Shown in pieces: positions 37,464 to 45,196 of a stretch of DNA of 64,000 nucleotides. The translations under genes and the position numbers were made by a program. A model generated the notes under the pieces. It made no database searches. It was not told where the DNA came from and saw only the letters and a program-made list of their open reading frames with translations. Position 1 is the stretch's first letter. Every line of letters starts with the position of its first letter. The stretch is from Acidobacteriota bacterium (lineage in GTDB: Bacteria; Acidobacteriota; Terriglobia; Acidiferrales; UBA7541): contig PLUM01000037.1 in NCBI GenBank assembly GCA_003165465.1, positions 19,809 through 83,808 of the forward strand, written 5' to 3'.

Positions 37464-38278
37464 AGTTTCTCGCCCGGCGTCTCGCGTGCTTCCTCGTCGC
37501 CATCTGCACGATGCTGGGTTTCGCGACGGCAACCTTCGCGCAGACCGCCAAGCCTCCCGAAGCGGCAAAAACGCAAGACGCGGCCGCGCCCCTCTCCCAC
37601 GATCTGTCCGGAGTGTGGATGCAGTATCCGGAGGGAGATTGGCCGGGAACTCCAGGCATGAATACCGTAAATCAAAGGTTTCGTCCGCCGCTGACGCCGT
37701 GGGGACAGGCGAAGCTCGACGCCGCGCGGCCTCTTGTGGGCCTAAAGGCCATTCCAGGCCAAGAGAATAGCCCATCGCTGCGCTGCGATCCGGACGGGCC
37801 TCCGAAGCTTCTCAATCATCCCAACCCGTTTGAGATCGTGCAGATTCCCGGCCGGATGCTCATGTTTTTCGAGGAGCAACACATCTGGCGCGAAATCTGG
37901 GCGGATGGGCGGCCGCTGCCCAAGGATCCCGACCCGAGTTATTTGGGCTACGCGGTTGGAAAGTGGGAAGGCGATACGTTTGTCGTCGAAACGATTGGTT
38001 TTAACGACAAGCAGTGGGTCGATCCCTACGGAAATCCCCGCAGCGAACAAACGCACCTGACGGAGCGCTACCGGCGGTTGAATCGCGAGACGCTGGAACT
38101 GCAAGTCATCATCGACGACCCCAAATCCTACACAAAGACCTGGGTCAGTCCTCCCAAACTCCATAAGCTGGAGCCGGGCTGGGAAATTGCGGAATGGTTC
38201 TGCGTGCTGGACGAAGACAAGGTGTATGACGAAACCGTTCGGAAACCGGCAGGCGGTTTGAACGCGCCAAAACAATAA
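37397..38278 (+). CDS. Secreted 'DLSGVWMQYPDG' family protein, paralog 1
   Basis: About 293 residues from TTG 37397, where GAAGGAT lies upstream; the track start (37298) overlaps pyrC. A signal peptide is visible (ARRLACFLVAICTMLGFATATFAQ). The mature protein carries the family landmarks in order: LSHDLSGVWMQYPEG, CDPDGPPKLLNHPNPFEIVQ, IPGRMLMFFEEQHIWREIW, VGKWEGDTFVVETIGFND, THLTERYRRLNRETLELQ and GWEIAEWFCV. This is an abundant but uncharacterised secreted family; I know no assigned function. The beta-rich pattern suggests a lipocalin-like or similar barrel, an inference only. Part of its 5' end lies in hairpin element H1. Confidence 0.85.
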   Translation: MPAHRSLRDFSVPVLPSSPLLPKFLARRLACFLVAICTMLGFATATFAQTAKPPEAAKTQDAAAPLSHDLSGVWMQYPEGDWPGTPGMNTVNQRFRPPLTPWGQAKLDAARPLVGLKAIPGQENSPSLRCDPDGPPKLLNHPNPFEIVQIPGRMLMFFEEQHIWREIWADGRPLPKDPDPSYLGYAVGKWEGDTFVVETIGFNDKQWVDPYGNPRSEQTHLTERYRRLNRETLELQVIIDDPKSYTKTWVSPPKLHKLEPGWEIAEWFCVLDEDKVYDETVRKPAGGLNAPKQ

Positions 38279-38288
38279 AGGGGAAATA

Positions 38289-38421
38289 ATGGAAATTGAG
38301 GAAGTAAAGGAGGTAAAGGAAGTAAAGGAAGTGAAGGATAAAACCGAGCGTGCCCAGTCGCGCGTGGGCGATTTTTCCGTTCCTCTACTTCCTCCACATC
38401 CTCCACTTCCTTTACTTCCAA
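38289..38421. repeat. Purine/pyrimidine hairpin element H, copy 2
   Basis: It starts at the ATG of paralog 2 and encodes MEIEEVKEVKEVKEVKDKT in that frame, then returns as a pyrimidine-rich arm (CTCCACTTCCTTTACTTCC). The element overlaps the annotated N-terminus of paralog 2. Confidence 0.8.
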
Positions 38422-39194
38422 AGTTTTCTGCTCTCGCCATCCTGGCAGCAATGCTCTTATTCTCGCCACTCGCGTTTGCGCAGAAAAATCCCGCTGCCTC
38501 CGCCGCCCTGTCGCACGATTTGTCTGGAGTTTGGATGCAATATCCGGACGGGATTGTGCCGGGAGTTCCCGGCATGAACGCCGTGGACACCAGAACCCGC
38601 CCGCCGTTGACGCCGTGGGGAAAAGCGAAGTTCGATGCCGCGAAGCCTTTGGTGGGACCGCGAGCCATTCCGGGAGAGGAAAATAATCCGGAATTGCGCT
38701 GCGAGCCGGATGGCCCTCCGAAACTTCTCAACCTTCCCAATCCTTTTGAAATTATCCAGATCCCAGGAAGAGTGCTGATGTTTTTTGAGCTGGGGCATGC
38801 CTGGCGCACGGTTTGGACCGATGGGCGTCCGTTGCCCAAAAATCCCGATCCAACCTGGCTGGGCTACTCGGTCGGCAAATGGGAGGGCGACACCTTCGTC
38901 GTCGAGACGATTGGTTTCAACGACAAGCTTTGGGACGATTCTTTCGGAAATCCGCGCAGCGACGAAACGCATCTGACGGAGCGCTACCGGCGATTGAATC
39001 GCGACACACTGGAATTACAAATCATCATCGACGATCCAAAATCGTATACAAAGCCCTGGGTCAGTCCTCCCAAACTTCATAAATTGGAGCCGGGCTGGGA
39101 AATTGCGGAATGGTTCTGCGTGCTGGACGAAGACAAGGCGTATGACGACGTAGTCAGAAAACCGGCAGGCGTCGCGCCAGCGGCAAATAAATAA
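38289..39194 (+). CDS. Secreted 'DLSGVWMQYPDG' family protein, paralog 2
   Basis: 301 residues from ATG 38289, which has AAGGGG 6 nt upstream, 10 nt after the paralog 1 stop. The first 19 residues are a periodic EVK repeat encoded by a hairpin element; a signal peptide follows only at about residues 45-65 (FSALAILAAMLLFSPLAFAQ), so the functional start may be the GTG at about residue 27 (VGDFSV). Mature motifs match paralog 1: SHDLSGVWMQYPDG, CEPDGPPKLLNLPNPFEIIQ, SVGKWEGDTFVVETIGFND, EWFCVLDEDKAYDD. Very similar to paralogs 1 and 3, which indicates tandem duplication. Function unknown. Confidence 0.85.
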   Translation: MEIEEVKEVKEVKEVKDKTERAQSRVGDFSVPLLPPHPPLPLLPKFSALAILAAMLLFSPLAFAQKNPAASAALSHDLSGVWMQYPDGIVPGVPGMNAVDTRTRPPLTPWGKAKFDAAKPLVGPRAIPGEENNPELRCEPDGPPKLLNLPNPFEIIQIPGRVLMFFELGHAWRTVWTDGRPLPKNPDPTWLGYSVGKWEGDTFVVETIGFNDKLWDDSFGNPRSDETHLTERYRRLNRDTLELQIIIDDPKSYTKPWVSPPKLHKLEPGWEIAEWFCVLDEDKAYDDVVRKPAGVAPAANK

Positions 39195-39205
39195 AGAAGG
39201 ACGTA

Positions 39206-39331
39206 ATGGAAGTTGAGGAAGTAAAAGAGGTAAAGGAAGTGAAGGATAAAACTATCTCCCGCCATTTGCGCGCGGGCGATTTTCCCGTTCCTCTACTTCC
39301 TCAATTTCCTTTACTTCCTTCACTTCCCAAG
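39206..39331. repeat. Purine/pyrimidine hairpin element H, copy 3
   Basis: It starts at the ATG of paralog 3 (encoding MEVEEVKEVKEVKDKT) and ends with TTTACTTCCTTCACTTCCC. The 5' flank AAGAAGGACGTA is shared with the sequence just downstream of paralog 4 on the other strand. Confidence 0.8.
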
Positions 39332-40102
39332 TTTTCCACCCTCGTCATTCTGGCAGTCGCGCTGGTGTTCGCGCCGATTGCATTCGCGCAGAAGAAGCCC
39401 GTTGCGTCCTCCGCTGCGGCTCAGGCGCTATCGCACGATCTTTCCGGCGTTTGGATGCAATATCCGGACGGCCCCGCGCCGGGAGTTCCCGGGATGAATG
39501 CCATCGACCAAAGATTTCGTCCACCGTTTACGCCGTGGGGGAAAGCGCGGTTCGATGCCGCGAGGCCCATGCAGGGGCCCACGGCCGTTGCGGGTGAGGA
39601 GAATGCTCCTACGTTGCACTGTGACCCGGACGGCCCTCCGCGAGTTCTCAATCTTCCCAACCCATTCGAGATCATTCAGATTCCTGGCCGTGTGCTGATG
39701 TTCTTTGAGCTGGGACATGTTTGGCGCACGATCTGGACCGACGGGCGAGCGCTTCCCAAGGATCCCGATCCCTCCTGGTTGGGATACTCGGTGGGGAAAT
39801 GGGATGGCGACACGTTTGTTGTCGACACGATTGGTTTTAACGACAGGCTCTGGGTCGATGTCTATGGCAACCCGCGCAGCGACCGGATGCACCTGACGGA
39901 ACGCTACCGGCGTCTGAATCATGACACGTTGGAAATGCAAATCACCATGGACGACCCCAAGGCATACACAAAAGCTTGGGTGAATCCCCCCAAGCTCCAC
40001 AAGCTGGAGTCGGGCTGGGAAATTGCGGAATGGTTCTGCGTCATCGAAGATGAGAACGCGTATAGCGATGAAATCAGAAAACCCGCCGGCGGAATGAGGT
40101 AA
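39206..40102 (+). CDS. Secreted 'DLSGVWMQYPDG' family protein, paralog 3
   Basis: 298 residues from ATG 39206 with AAGGA 5 nt upstream and 11 nt after paralog 2. As in paralog 2, the N-terminus is the EVK repeat of a hairpin element, with the signal peptide at about residues 43-61 (STLVILAVALVFAPIAFAQ). The mature region keeps SHDLSGVWMQYPDG, LHCDPDGPPRVLNLPNPFEI, IPGRVLMFFELGHVWRTIW, SVGKWDGDTFVVDTIGFNDR, MHLTERYRRLNHDTLEMQ and GWEIAEWFCVIEDEN. Function unknown. It precedes the dioxygenase gene, separated by hairpin element H4. Confidence 0.85.
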   Translation: MEVEEVKEVKEVKDKTISRHLRAGDFPVPLLPQFPLLPSLPKFSTLVILAVALVFAPIAFAQKKPVASSAAAQALSHDLSGVWMQYPDGPAPGVPGMNAIDQRFRPPFTPWGKARFDAARPMQGPTAVAGEENAPTLHCDPDGPPRVLNLPNPFEIIQIPGRVLMFFELGHVWRTIWTDGRALPKDPDPSWLGYSVGKWDGDTFVVDTIGFNDRLWVDVYGNPRSDRMHLTERYRRLNHDTLEMQITMDDPKAYTKAWVNPPKLHKLESGWEIAEWFCVIEDENAYSDEIRKPAGGMR

Positions 40103-40233
40103 AGGAGGTTGAGGAAGTAAAGGAAGTTCAGGAAGTGGAGGAACGGAAACGTCGTGCGTGTGCAATATGGATGCACGCGGTTTGTTCCTTTCTTTCACCT
40201 CCTTTACCTCCTCCACTTCCTGAACTTCCTTTC
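40096..40233. repeat. Purine/pyrimidine hairpin element H, copy 4
   Basis: Contains a perfect 23-bp inverted repeat, left arm 40119-40141 (containing GGAAGTTCAGGAAGTGGAGG) and right arm 40210-40232, with a smaller GTGCGTGTGC/GCACGCG hairpin in the loop. It fills the gap between paralog 3 and the dioxygenase gene. Confidence 0.85.
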
Positions 40234-40249
40234 TCCGGAGCCCAAACCA

Positions 40250-41164
40250 ATGATCATCGAAAACCTGGATCAGGTCACGCAAGCGGTGCTGGACGAAACC
40301 AAACGCACGCCGGACGCGCGCACGAGGGAGATTATTCAGTGCCTCGTGCGGCATCTCCATGGCTTTGTACGGGAAATTCAGATGACGGAAAAAGAATTCG
40401 ACCAGGCCATCGGCTACGTCGCCGCGCTCGGACAACTCACTACGGAAAGCCACAATGAAGTGAGGCTAATGTGCGGATCGCTGGGAGTCTCGACACTCGT
40501 GTGCCTCATGAACAATGGCTCCAACGCGGCCACGGAAACGTCCGCAAATCTTCTCGGGCCGTTTTGGAGAACGGATTCACCGCGAACCGAGAACGGCGGC
40601 TCGCTCTTGCGCTCCGCGACACCCGGGCCGGCGCTGTTCTTCAAGGGCTGGGTGCGCGACCAGCAAGGGAAACCCGTTGCCGGCGCCGAGGTCGATGTCT
40701 GGCACGCGTCGCCCGTGGGCCTGTACGAGAGTCAGGATCCCGAGCAGGCGGAGATGAACCTGCGCGGAAAATTCACGACCGGCGCGAACGGAGAATTCAG
40801 TTTCCGCAGCATCAAGCCCTCAGGCTATCCCATACCGTTGAACGGCCCGGTGGGCGCTCTGCTGAATGCGCAGAAGCGGCACAACATGCGCCCGGCGCAC
40901 GTGCATTTTCTGGTCTACAAGCCCGGCTACAAGACGGTCACGTCGCAAGTCTATTCGCCCGACGATCCTCATCTCGAGACCGACGCGCAATTCGGCGTGA
41001 CGCGCGCCCTCATCGCACGCTACGTCGTCCATGAAAACGAACCCGCTCCCGCGCCCGATGTGAAAGGCGCGTGGTATTCGTTTGAACATACGTTTGTCCT
41101 TCAGCCGGGCGATAGTTATTTGCCGAAGCCGCCCATCTCAAAGAAAGCCACGGCGCGCGGCTAG
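40250..41164 (+). CDS. Intradiol ring-cleavage dioxygenase (catechol/hydroxyquinol 1,2-dioxygenase family)
   Basis: 304 residues from ATG 40250, with GGAG about 9 nt upstream. These Fe(III) enzymes open catechols between the two hydroxyls. The N-terminal helical dimer domain is present (TREIIQCLVRHLHGFVREI), then LLGPFWRTDSP, VDVWHASPVGLYESQD (first Tyr ligand), GYPIPLNGPVG (second Tyr) and RPAHVHFLVYKPGY (both His ligands). All four ligands are intact. No signal peptide. The N-domain and length fit catechol or hydroxyquinol dioxygenases; the substrate is not determined. No other ring-degradation gene is nearby. Confidence 0.93.
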   Translation: MIIENLDQVTQAVLDETKRTPDARTREIIQCLVRHLHGFVREIQMTEKEFDQAIGYVAALGQLTTESHNEVRLMCGSLGVSTLVCLMNNGSNAATETSANLLGPFWRTDSPRTENGGSLLRSATPGPALFFKGWVRDQQGKPVAGAEVDVWHASPVGLYESQDPEQAEMNLRGKFTTGANGEFSFRSIKPSGYPIPLNGPVGALLNAQKRHNMRPAHVHFLVYKPGYKTVTSQVYSPDDPHLETDAQFGVTRALIARYVVHENEPAPAPDVKGAWYSFEHTFVLQPGDSYLPKPPISKKATARG

Positions 41165-41189
41165 GACGATTCACCGAAAACATAAATGC

Positions 41190-41328
41190 GATTCTCGAAC
41201 GCGGCAGAAAGCCCCCGGGTCTGAAGACCCGGGCTACAACAACTCGCGAATTCTGTAGCCCGCCTCTCTTGCCCTGAGAGAACGCGAAGGGGCAGAGACG
41301 GGGCTTTCCGCCAGGCTATGCAACACGT
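41190..41328. repeat. Dispersed palindrome family B, copy 4 (long)
   Basis: Same flanks (GATTCTCGAACGCGGCA ... ATGCAACACG) and first hairpin (CCCGGGTCTGAAGACCCGGG) as the copy at 14247. The second hairpin carries an insertion (CTTGCCCTGAGAGAACGCGA). The 366-nt gap between the dioxygenase and cytochrome genes is otherwise only promoter sequence. Confidence 0.8.
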
Positions 41329-41423
41329 TCAAAATAAAATTTTCCGCAATGACAACACGTCGCAAGCCGAATCTTTACACTGGAATTGATTCGTGATTGA
41401 ATCCGTAGGGCAAATATCGCGAT

Positions 41424-41452
41424 TTGTTAACCGGACAGTATGGATTTATAGG
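41424..41452 (+). promoter_or_regulatory. Possible promoter of the first cytochrome c gene
   Basis: TTGTTA, a 17-nt spacer and TATAGG lie about 80 nt upstream of ATG 41531. Spacing is ideal but each hexamer matches only four of six consensus bases. Confidence 0.4.
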
Positions 41453-41530
41453 AATTGAGCCATAATCGGCATGTTGAGCAAGAGACCTGCCGGGGCGTGA
41501 ATCGTGGAATCAAATTTACGGAGAGTGTTC

Positions 41531-42499
41531 ATGAAGACAGTGGTTTTTGTGTTGGCGTTTACCCTGCTGATGGTTCCGGCGTTTCGAGCACAGTCTCCCG
41601 ATCCACGATGGGCGAAGGGCATGGACCTTTCCTGGGCGTTTCCCGATCCCTCTCCCGATTTTCCGCCTGAGGACAAGAACGCGGTCAAACACGTCCCGGG
41701 CAGCTCGAAATCCTACACGCAGGGGCAGATCGACGATATTTACAATCCGCCGGACTGGTTTCCCGAAGAGCACATGCCGTATCCCAAGGTGGTCGCTCGC
41801 GGCGAAGGCACGGCAACGCCGGGCTGCGCCGCTTGCCACCTTGCATCGGGGAGCGGACATCCGGAATCGGCCAATCTCACAGGGCTGACCGCCGATTATC
41901 TTTTGACGCAAATGCACGATTTTCAGCAGGGGCGGCGGACGGACCCGCGCCACCGCATGAGCGAAATCGCCAAGGGCATGACGGAGGATGAGTCGAAAGA
42001 AGCGAGCGCTTATTTTGCGAGCCTCAAGCCGCTCCATTGGATTCGCGTCGTCGAGACCGACATGGTGCCGGAAACGTATCTGAACGAGGGGCGCCGGCGT
42101 TACATTCGTCCGGGCGGCCACATGGAGCCCATCGGTTCGCGGATTATCGAAGTGCCTGAGGATCCGGCGCGCATCACGGCGCGAGATCCGCACATCGGAT
42201 TTGTCGCGTACGTGCCGAAGGGCAGCCTGGCGCGGGGCGAGGAACTGGCCAAAACAGGCGGCGCGGGAAAGACGACTGCGTGCGTCGCCTGCCACGGCCC
42301 GGCGCTCATGGGCATCGGACCGATCCCGAGAATCGCGGGGCATTCGCCGAACTACATTACTAGGCAACTCGCCGGGTTTCAGGTCGGCGCGCGTAACAGC
42401 GACATGGATCAACTGATGAAGGGCGTTGTCGCAAACCTGACCCAGGACGATATCGTCGCGCTCGCCGCCTACGTAGGTTCGGTCGGCCCCGAAAAATAA
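41531..42499 (+). CDS. Secreted diheme cytochrome c (c4-like), copy 1
   Basis: About 322 residues from ATG 41531, which has GGAGAG 6-7 nt upstream. A signal peptide (TVVFVLAFTLLMVPAFRAQ) precedes two heme sites, CAACH (about 100) and CVACH (about 252), each opening a cytochrome c domain. A long connecting region (GSRIIEVPEDPARITARDPH, then GFVAYVPKGSLARGEEL) is shared with the second cytochrome at 42824. IAGHSPNYITRQLAGFQVG and LTQDDIVALAAYVGSV end the second domain as in class I cytochromes. It probably carries electrons in the periplasm. The partner is unknown. Confidence 0.92.
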   Translation: MKTVVFVLAFTLLMVPAFRAQSPDPRWAKGMDLSWAFPDPSPDFPPEDKNAVKHVPGSSKSYTQGQIDDIYNPPDWFPEEHMPYPKVVARGEGTATPGCAACHLASGSGHPESANLTGLTADYLLTQMHDFQQGRRTDPRHRMSEIAKGMTEDESKEASAYFASLKPLHWIRVVETDMVPETYLNEGRRRYIRPGGHMEPIGSRIIEVPEDPARITARDPHIGFVAYVPKGSLARGEELAKTGGAGKTTACVACHGPALMGIGPIPRIAGHSPNYITRQLAGFQVGARNSDMDQLMKGVVANLTQDDIVALAAYVGSVGPEK

Positions 42500-42590
42500 C
42501 GGTTCGCCCGGAATAATGTTTCTGGTTTGTTTTTAGTGGCGCTGGCTTCAGCCTGCGCAGTGTGCGTGTTCGCAACTGAACAAGTTGCGG

Positions 42591-42654
42591 AATAAGTCTC
42601 TAATACGGAGACGCGCTGGTTGGCCATAGGGGCACGGCACTGCCGTGCCCCTAC
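42591..42654. repeat. Dispersed palindrome family C, copy 2
   Basis: GGAGACGCGCTGGTTGGC is followed by the hairpin TAGGGGCACGGCAC-TGCCGTGCCCCTA, matching 17027-17084. Confidence 0.8.
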
Positions 42655-42687
42655 AATTGCGACATATCCACACTGACATTTCTAGCC

Positions 42688-42743
42688 TTCAGGGGTTAAA
42701 ACCCCTGAACAAAAGAAAACGTTTATGTCGCGGCTGAAGCCGC
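42688..42743. repeat. Two small palindromes between convergent cytochrome genes
   Basis: TTCAGGGGTTAAAACCCCTGAA (42688-42709) and GCGGCTGAAGCCGC (42730-42743). With the family C copy and a degraded CTTCAGCCTG stretch near 42548, they fill the 324-nt gap between the convergent cytochromes. Confidence 0.7.
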
Positions 42744-42823
42744 TACCCACAAACATTGCGGACTTTTTCCGCAAGCTGTGAAGCCCGTGCCACACCATTC
42801 CTTGCATCAACTTTTCGTTCCAG

Positions 42824-43879
42824 TTATTTGGCGGTCTTCCCATCGCTCGTCCCCGCCGCAGTGCTTGCCGATGTCTCGGCGGCTGCCCCGGTTGAGGAGC
42901 CTTCTTCGGTGCCCGGCGGGAGTGAGGCTACGTAGGCCGCGACGGCCACCATGTCGTCCTGGGTCATTTGCGCGACGACGCCTTTCATGAGCGCGCCCAT
43001 GCTGCCGTGGCGCGAGCCATCCTTGAAGTAGTAGAGCTGGCGGAAAAGATACATCGGAGAATGCCCGGCAATGGCGGGCACTTCGCCGAGGCCGTTGAGC
43101 GACGGGCCGTGGCAGATCGCGCACTGAATCGTTTTGCCGTTGCCGCCGGTGGTGACGAATGCCTTGCCCTTGGCGAGGCTGCCCTTCGGAACGTAGGCTA
43201 CGAATCCGGAGTGCGGATCGCGGCTTTCCGCCCGGGCAACGTCCTGCGGCAATTCGATGATGCGGCTGCCGACCGGCTCGTCTCCGGCTCCCGGCAGCGG
43301 CATGCGCATCAGGTGCATGTTGATAAACGTTTTCGGCACGCGATCGATTTCCACAACCGGCTGCCACACGCTCGGTTTCAGCGCAGCAAACCATTCGGCA
43401 GCTTGCCGAGCGTCTTCGTCCGAAAGATTCCTGCTCATGTCGTTCATGGCCTCGCCCATTCGGTTTCCGGCCTTGAAATCGGCGAGTTGGCGCACGATGT
43501 ACGCGGCCGAAAGCCCCGCAAGATTGGCGGATTCCGGGTGGCCGAGTCCGGATGCGAGATGGCAGGAGGCGCATCCGAGAACACCACCGGCGGCGCCGCT
43601 TGAAACCACTTTCGGCATGGCAGTGTGTTCGTCGGGAAACCAGTCCGGCGGATTTGCGAGATCGTCAATCTGATCCTGGGTGTAGGCCTTCGCGCTGCCC
43701 GGCACGTGTTGCGGACCGTTTCGTTCATCGATCACAGGTTGAACCTTACCGCGGATGGGGAATGCCCAGGGAATGTCCGGCAGTTTCCATTGCTCGGAGG
43801 ATTGAGCGCCGATAAAAATTACGGGAAGAAAAGCGAGCGCCAATACAAAAATAAAAATCCGTGCAAAATGCCGCCGCAT
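42824..43879 (-). CDS. Secreted diheme cytochrome c (c4-like), copy 2
   Basis: About 351 residues from ATG 43879 (MRRHFARIF), with a longer ATG start possible at 43927. A signal peptide (IFIFVLALAFLPVIFIGAQ) is followed by the heme sites CASCH (about 103) and CAICH (about 253). The linker DPHSGFVAYVPKGSLAKGKAF and the IAGHSPMYLFRQLYYFKDG segment are clearly homologous to copy 1, so the two are paralogs facing each other. A Ser/Thr/Ala-rich tail (EEGSSTGAAAETSASTAAGT) is unique to this copy. It follows secreted paralog 4 on the same strand. Confidence 0.92.
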   Translation of the reverse strand: MRRHFARIFIFVLALAFLPVIFIGAQSSEQWKLPDIPWAFPIRGKVQPVIDERNGPQHVPGSAKAYTQDQIDDLANPPDWFPDEHTAMPKVVSSGAAGGVLGCASCHLASGLGHPESANLAGLSAAYIVRQLADFKAGNRMGEAMNDMSRNLSDEDARQAAEWFAALKPSVWQPVVEIDRVPKTFINMHLMRMPLPGAGDEPVGSRIIELPQDVARAESRDPHSGFVAYVPKGSLAKGKAFVTTGGNGKTIQCAICHGPSLNGLGEVPAIAGHSPMYLFRQLYYFKDGSRHGSMGALMKGVVAQMTQDDMVAVAAYVASLPPGTEEGSSTGAAAETSASTAAGTSDGKTAK

Positions 43880-43942
43880 GTTTTCTTTTGTGTTGCGTGC
43901 GGTGTGTTTCCGTTTTTCAATCGTCATCAGCTTTTGGTCTCC

Positions 43943-44090
43943 GAGGAAAGGAAGTTCAGGAAATTAAAGAAGTAGAGGAAGTGAAGAAAAGGAAAAATCT
44001 TCCTCGAGCGACTGAGCACGCTCGGTTTTATCCTTCACTTCCTTTACCTCCTTCACTTCCTCAATTTCCATTACGTCCTTCTTTATTTTT
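43943..44090. repeat. Purine/pyrimidine hairpin element H, copy 5, with relic of a paralog start
   Basis: Read on the minus strand, it begins with AAGAAGGACGTAATGGAAAT and encodes MEIEEVKEVKEVKDKTERAQ before a stop about 35 codons in. That is the same 5' end as paralogs 2 and 3, but no family domain follows. The element lies between paralog 4 and cytochrome copy 2. Confidence 0.75.
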
Positions 44091-44871
44091 TTGGAGCCGT
44101 CGAGCCGCCGCCCGATGGTTTTCTGACATCCTTGTCGTACGTCTGAATTTCGCTGGTCGCGCAAAACCATTCCGCAATCTCCCACTTCGGTTCGAGCTTG
44201 TGGAGTTTGGGAGGGCTGACCCAGGGCTTTGTGTACGACTTGGGATCGTCGATGATGATTTGCTGTTCCAGCGTGTCGTGATTCAAGCGCCGGTAGCGCT
44301 CGGTCAGATGCGTTTCCTCGCTGCGCGGATTTCCCGAAAGATCGGCCCACACTTTATCGTTGAACCCAACCGTATCGACGACGAATGTGTCGCCTTCCCA
44401 GTGGCCCACCGACGTGCCGAGCCAGCTTGGATCGGCATCCTTGGGCAGCGGACGCCCGTCGGTCCAGATGGTGCGCCAGATGTGATACTCCTCGAAAAAC
44501 ATGAACATCCGGCCCGGAATCTGAACGATCTCCCACGGATTGGGAAGAATCAGAAGCTGCGGAGGGCCGCTCGGCTCGCAGTGCAGCGCGGCGCTGTCTT
44601 CCTGTCCTCCCACGGCGCGCGGGCCCATCAGCGGCTTTGCGGAATTGAATCGTTCCTCTCCCCAAGGCGTCAGCGGAGGGCGGGTGCGATCGTCCACGCC
44701 ATTCATTCGCGCGAAGGTCGGCGCGGTGCCGTCATCGTATTGCATCCACACGCCGGAGAGATCGTGCGAAAGCGGCTGGTTTCCCGCGGGCGGATTGGAT
44801 TGCGCAAATACGCAAGGCGAGAAAGCCAGGGCAGCCAGGAGGATCCCGAAAGAACCGAACTGATGACGCAT
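44083..44871 (-). CDS. Secreted 'DLSGVWMQYPDG' family protein, paralog 4
   Basis: 262 residues from ATG 44871, which has GAGGAG 7 nt upstream. This copy has a clean, short signal peptide (FGSFGILLAALAFSPCVFAQ) and no EVK repeat, so it shows what the native N-terminus looks like. Mature motifs: LSHDLSGVWMQYDDGTAPTF, CEPSGPPQLLILPNPWEIVQ, IPGRMFMFFEEYHIWRTIW, SVGHWEGDTFVVDTVGFND, ETHLTERYRRLNHDTLEQQ and WEIAEWFCATSE. It is more diverged than paralogs 1-3. It lies between DUF6152 and cytochrome copy 2. Function unknown. Confidence 0.88.
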   Translation of the reverse strand: MRHQFGSFGILLAALAFSPCVFAQSNPPAGNQPLSHDLSGVWMQYDDGTAPTFARMNGVDDRTRPPLTPWGEERFNSAKPLMGPRAVGGQEDSAALHCEPSGPPQLLILPNPWEIVQIPGRMFMFFEEYHIWRTIWTDGRPLPKDADPSWLGTSVGHWEGDTFVVDTVGFNDKVWADLSGNPRSEETHLTERYRRLNHDTLEQQIIIDDPKSYTKPWVSPPKLHKLEPKWEIAEWFCATSEIQTYDKDVRKPSGGGSTAPKK

Positions 44872-45041
44872 CTTTAACTCCTCGAACCAACTCCTCGAAC
44901 CAACTCGTCGAATCGATTGCCAAATCCCAACGGAAGATTTCGCCGTGGATTCGGAAAATCCTTCATGCAATTTGCGCGCAACAACAAAACTTTTCCCAGG
45001 ATCGCGCCACTCACGGGCGCGATCCCTGAGCCATTTCTCAT

Positions 45042-45134
45042 GGGTGTTTGGTAGCGCCGGCGTCTCGCCGGCAGTTTTTGAACTCGATTCGCAGCGCAAA
45101 ACCGCCGGCGAGACGCCGGCGCTACCAAACACCC
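45042..45134. repeat. Perfect long inverted repeat (family E)
   Basis: 31-bp arms match exactly (left arm starts GGGTGTTTGGTAGCGCCGGC, right arm ends GCTACCAAACACCC) around a 31-nt loop. It is the main content of the 325-nt gap between paralog 4 and the DUF6152 gene, which also holds a short CTCGAACCAACTC tandem. Confidence 0.85.
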
Positions 45135-45196
45135 GCCACCCAATCGGATATGTGCGATGTCCGAATTTAATGTGCTTCCGCCGTGAGAAATTCAGA

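Noticed and set aside
34560-37775. 1071-residue minus-strand ORF across the pyr genes
   Set aside because: It is the antisense of pyrR, pyrB and pyrC, which have complete catalytic motifs. The translation is Arg/Ser/Ala-rich with no domain.
38289-40233. Repeated GGAAGTAAAGGA strings as a CRISPR-like array
   Set aside because: Units are irregular in length, have no unique spacers of constant size, and form complementary arms; no cas genes are present.
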